Part shown: positions 51,213-51,827 of the stretch, piece after piece | Numbering within the stretch: the stretch's first letter is position 1 | Layout: each line of letters begins with the position of its first letter | Assembly (NCBI GenBank): GCA_964496575.1 | Contig: CAZCAC010000056.1 | Coordinates: forward strand, 1-51,827 | From: CAZCAC01 sp964496575 | GTDB taxonomy: Bacteria > Planctomycetota > UBA1135 > GCA-002686595 | Reading direction: 5' to 3' | DNA: 51,827 bases | Position numbers and translations under genes: made by a program | Notes under the pieces: model-generated | The model's input: the letters and a program-made list of their open reading frames with translations, nothing else | What the model was told of the DNA's origin: nothing | The model's database searches: none

Positions 51213-51820
51213 GCTTCAGTTCTCCCGGGAACCAGAATGAAAGCCCGGTAGTAGGGCTTGGTGCCCGGCTTGGATGTGGTGGTGGTGACTTGGCCGAATA
51301 GCCGGAGGGTGGTGCCGTCGAAGGTGCCCGGATAGAACAGGACCAGGGGAGTGCTTCCCATCACCGGATGGAGGCAGTTCAGCAGGTTGTGCGCACGAAG
51401 CATTGGCCAGGCACTGCCCACTCCCGAGAGCAGAAGCAGATCGGCATCTCCTGGTGCATGCTCGATGGCAATGAAGTCGCGTATCTTCTCGGCGGCCAAC
51501 GGCCCTTTCAGCGCCCGCAGGACGGCGGTGGCATCCTTGGTCTCCTGCATCTTCAGCGTCTTCTCGAAGAGCCCGCGCTGCTTGAGATAGGCCAGGATGA
51601 CATCGAGCAAGTTCAGGTGAAGGACGCGAAGCTCGCCGTGATGGCTGGCCAATCGCCCCATCATCATCTCGATGTACTCTCGAACCTGGAGCTCTTCCTC
51701 GGCTGGATAGTCGAAGATGTAGCAGGCGATCTCGTTGCCGATGCCCTCGCTGGAGAGGAACTCGGGACTGGTTACACGCGGTAGGATCTGGTTCAGGCGG
51801 TCGCTCAGGGGCGTACTCAT
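51209..51820 (-). CDS. brxB: BREX protein BrxB (DUF1788)
   Basis: A 203-residue DUF1788 protein, BrxB of BREX phage-exclusion systems. Characteristic are RLNQILPRVTSPEFLSSEGIGNEIACYIFDY, PAEEELQVREYIEMMMGRL, LLLLSGVGSAWPMLRAHNLLNCL and PLVLFYPGTFDGTTLRLFG (quoted in part). BrxB is small and its mechanism is unclear. It is followed by brxC with a 4-nt overlap, the normal brxB-brxC order. brxA would be expected further upstream, beyond the window edge; a TGA lies at 51825-51827, four bases before the ATG, and may end it. Confidence 0.88.
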   Translation of the reverse strand: MSTPLSDRLNQILPRVTSPEFLSSEGIGNEIACYIFDYPAEEELQVREYIEMMMGRLASHHGELRVLHLNLLDVILAYLKQRGLFEKTLKMQETKDATAVLRALKGPLAAEKIRDFIAIEHAPGDADLLLLSGVGSAWPMLRAHNLLNCLHPVMGSTPLVLFYPGTFDGTTLRLFGQVTTTTSKPGTKPYYRAFILVPGRTEA

Positions 51821-51827
51821 TCTGTCA

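Overview
The window is G+C-rich, gene-dense bacterial DNA and most likely comes from a Planctomycetota-type genome in a metagenomic or draft assembly. Supporting signs are a Ser/Thr kinase fused to a formylglycine-generating-enzyme-like (SUMF1) domain with DWG in place of DFG, an NPCBM protein, a secreted beta-helix/PA14 lipoprotein, a HEAT-like secreted protein, two tandem groEL genes, and an ECF sigma factor paired with a membrane protein. The phylum is an inference from gene content; there is no rRNA to anchor it.

Layout. 0-6 kb (minus strand): a protein-quality block reading groEL2-groEL1-(hairpin-rich gap)-dnaJ-grpE-fmdB, with no groES. 6-8.3 kb: an NPCBM protein and a GGDEF diguanylate cyclase. 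8.4-12.1 kb: the translation operon rpsB-tsf-pyrH-frr. 12.2-17.7 kb: tRNA-Lys, a membrane protein, aminopeptidase P, a secreted hypothetical, a Trm112-like protein, an orphan EboE-like TIM barrel and tRNA-Glu. 17.7-23.1 kb (minus strand): intact xanthine dehydrogenase genes xdhA-xdhB, followed by the wreck of a bacterial RNA-repair operon (hen1, pnkp and a YcgL-type nucleotidyltransferase, each truncated and joined to the next). 23.3-31.9 kb: a four-CBS protein, an AI-2E transporter, a tandem PARP-type zinc-finger protein, the kinase-SUMF1 fusion, a NIF3 protein, a GT39-like membrane glycosyltransferase and a Xer recombinase. 32-42.5 kb: pabB-pabC, secreted or membrane hypotheticals, an ECF sigma factor with its membrane partner, xseA and a family-2 glycosyltransferase. 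42.5-50.8 kb: a deoxyhypusine-synthase-like enzyme, a lone flagellin, an RmlC-like epimerase, nadA, a beta-helix/PA14 lipoprotein, a GGCT-like protein, a tandem MshEN (c-di-GMP-binding-type) protein and the start of a type IV pilin-like gene. 50.79-51.83 kb (minus strand): brxB and the first 141 codons of brxC from a BREX phage-defence system, joined abruptly to the pilin-like gene.

Most genes are housekeeping. The points most worth attention are (1) the collapsed Hen1/Pnkp/nucleotidyltransferase RNA-repair locus, (2) the abrupt BREX junction at about 50,790, (3) a bacterial protein with two PARP-type zinc fingers, (4) a recurring TANNNT hexamer 6-8 nt before start codons that suggests many leaderless mRNAs, and (5) a pair of CTGYCA-N3-TGRCAG palindromes upstream of groEL2. 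No CRISPR array, rRNA, insertion sequence or complete new defence system is visible. The first 50 bases are a dispersed-type repeat and the last kilobase is a possible chimeric join, so the window may be a whole contig with both of its ends unreliable.
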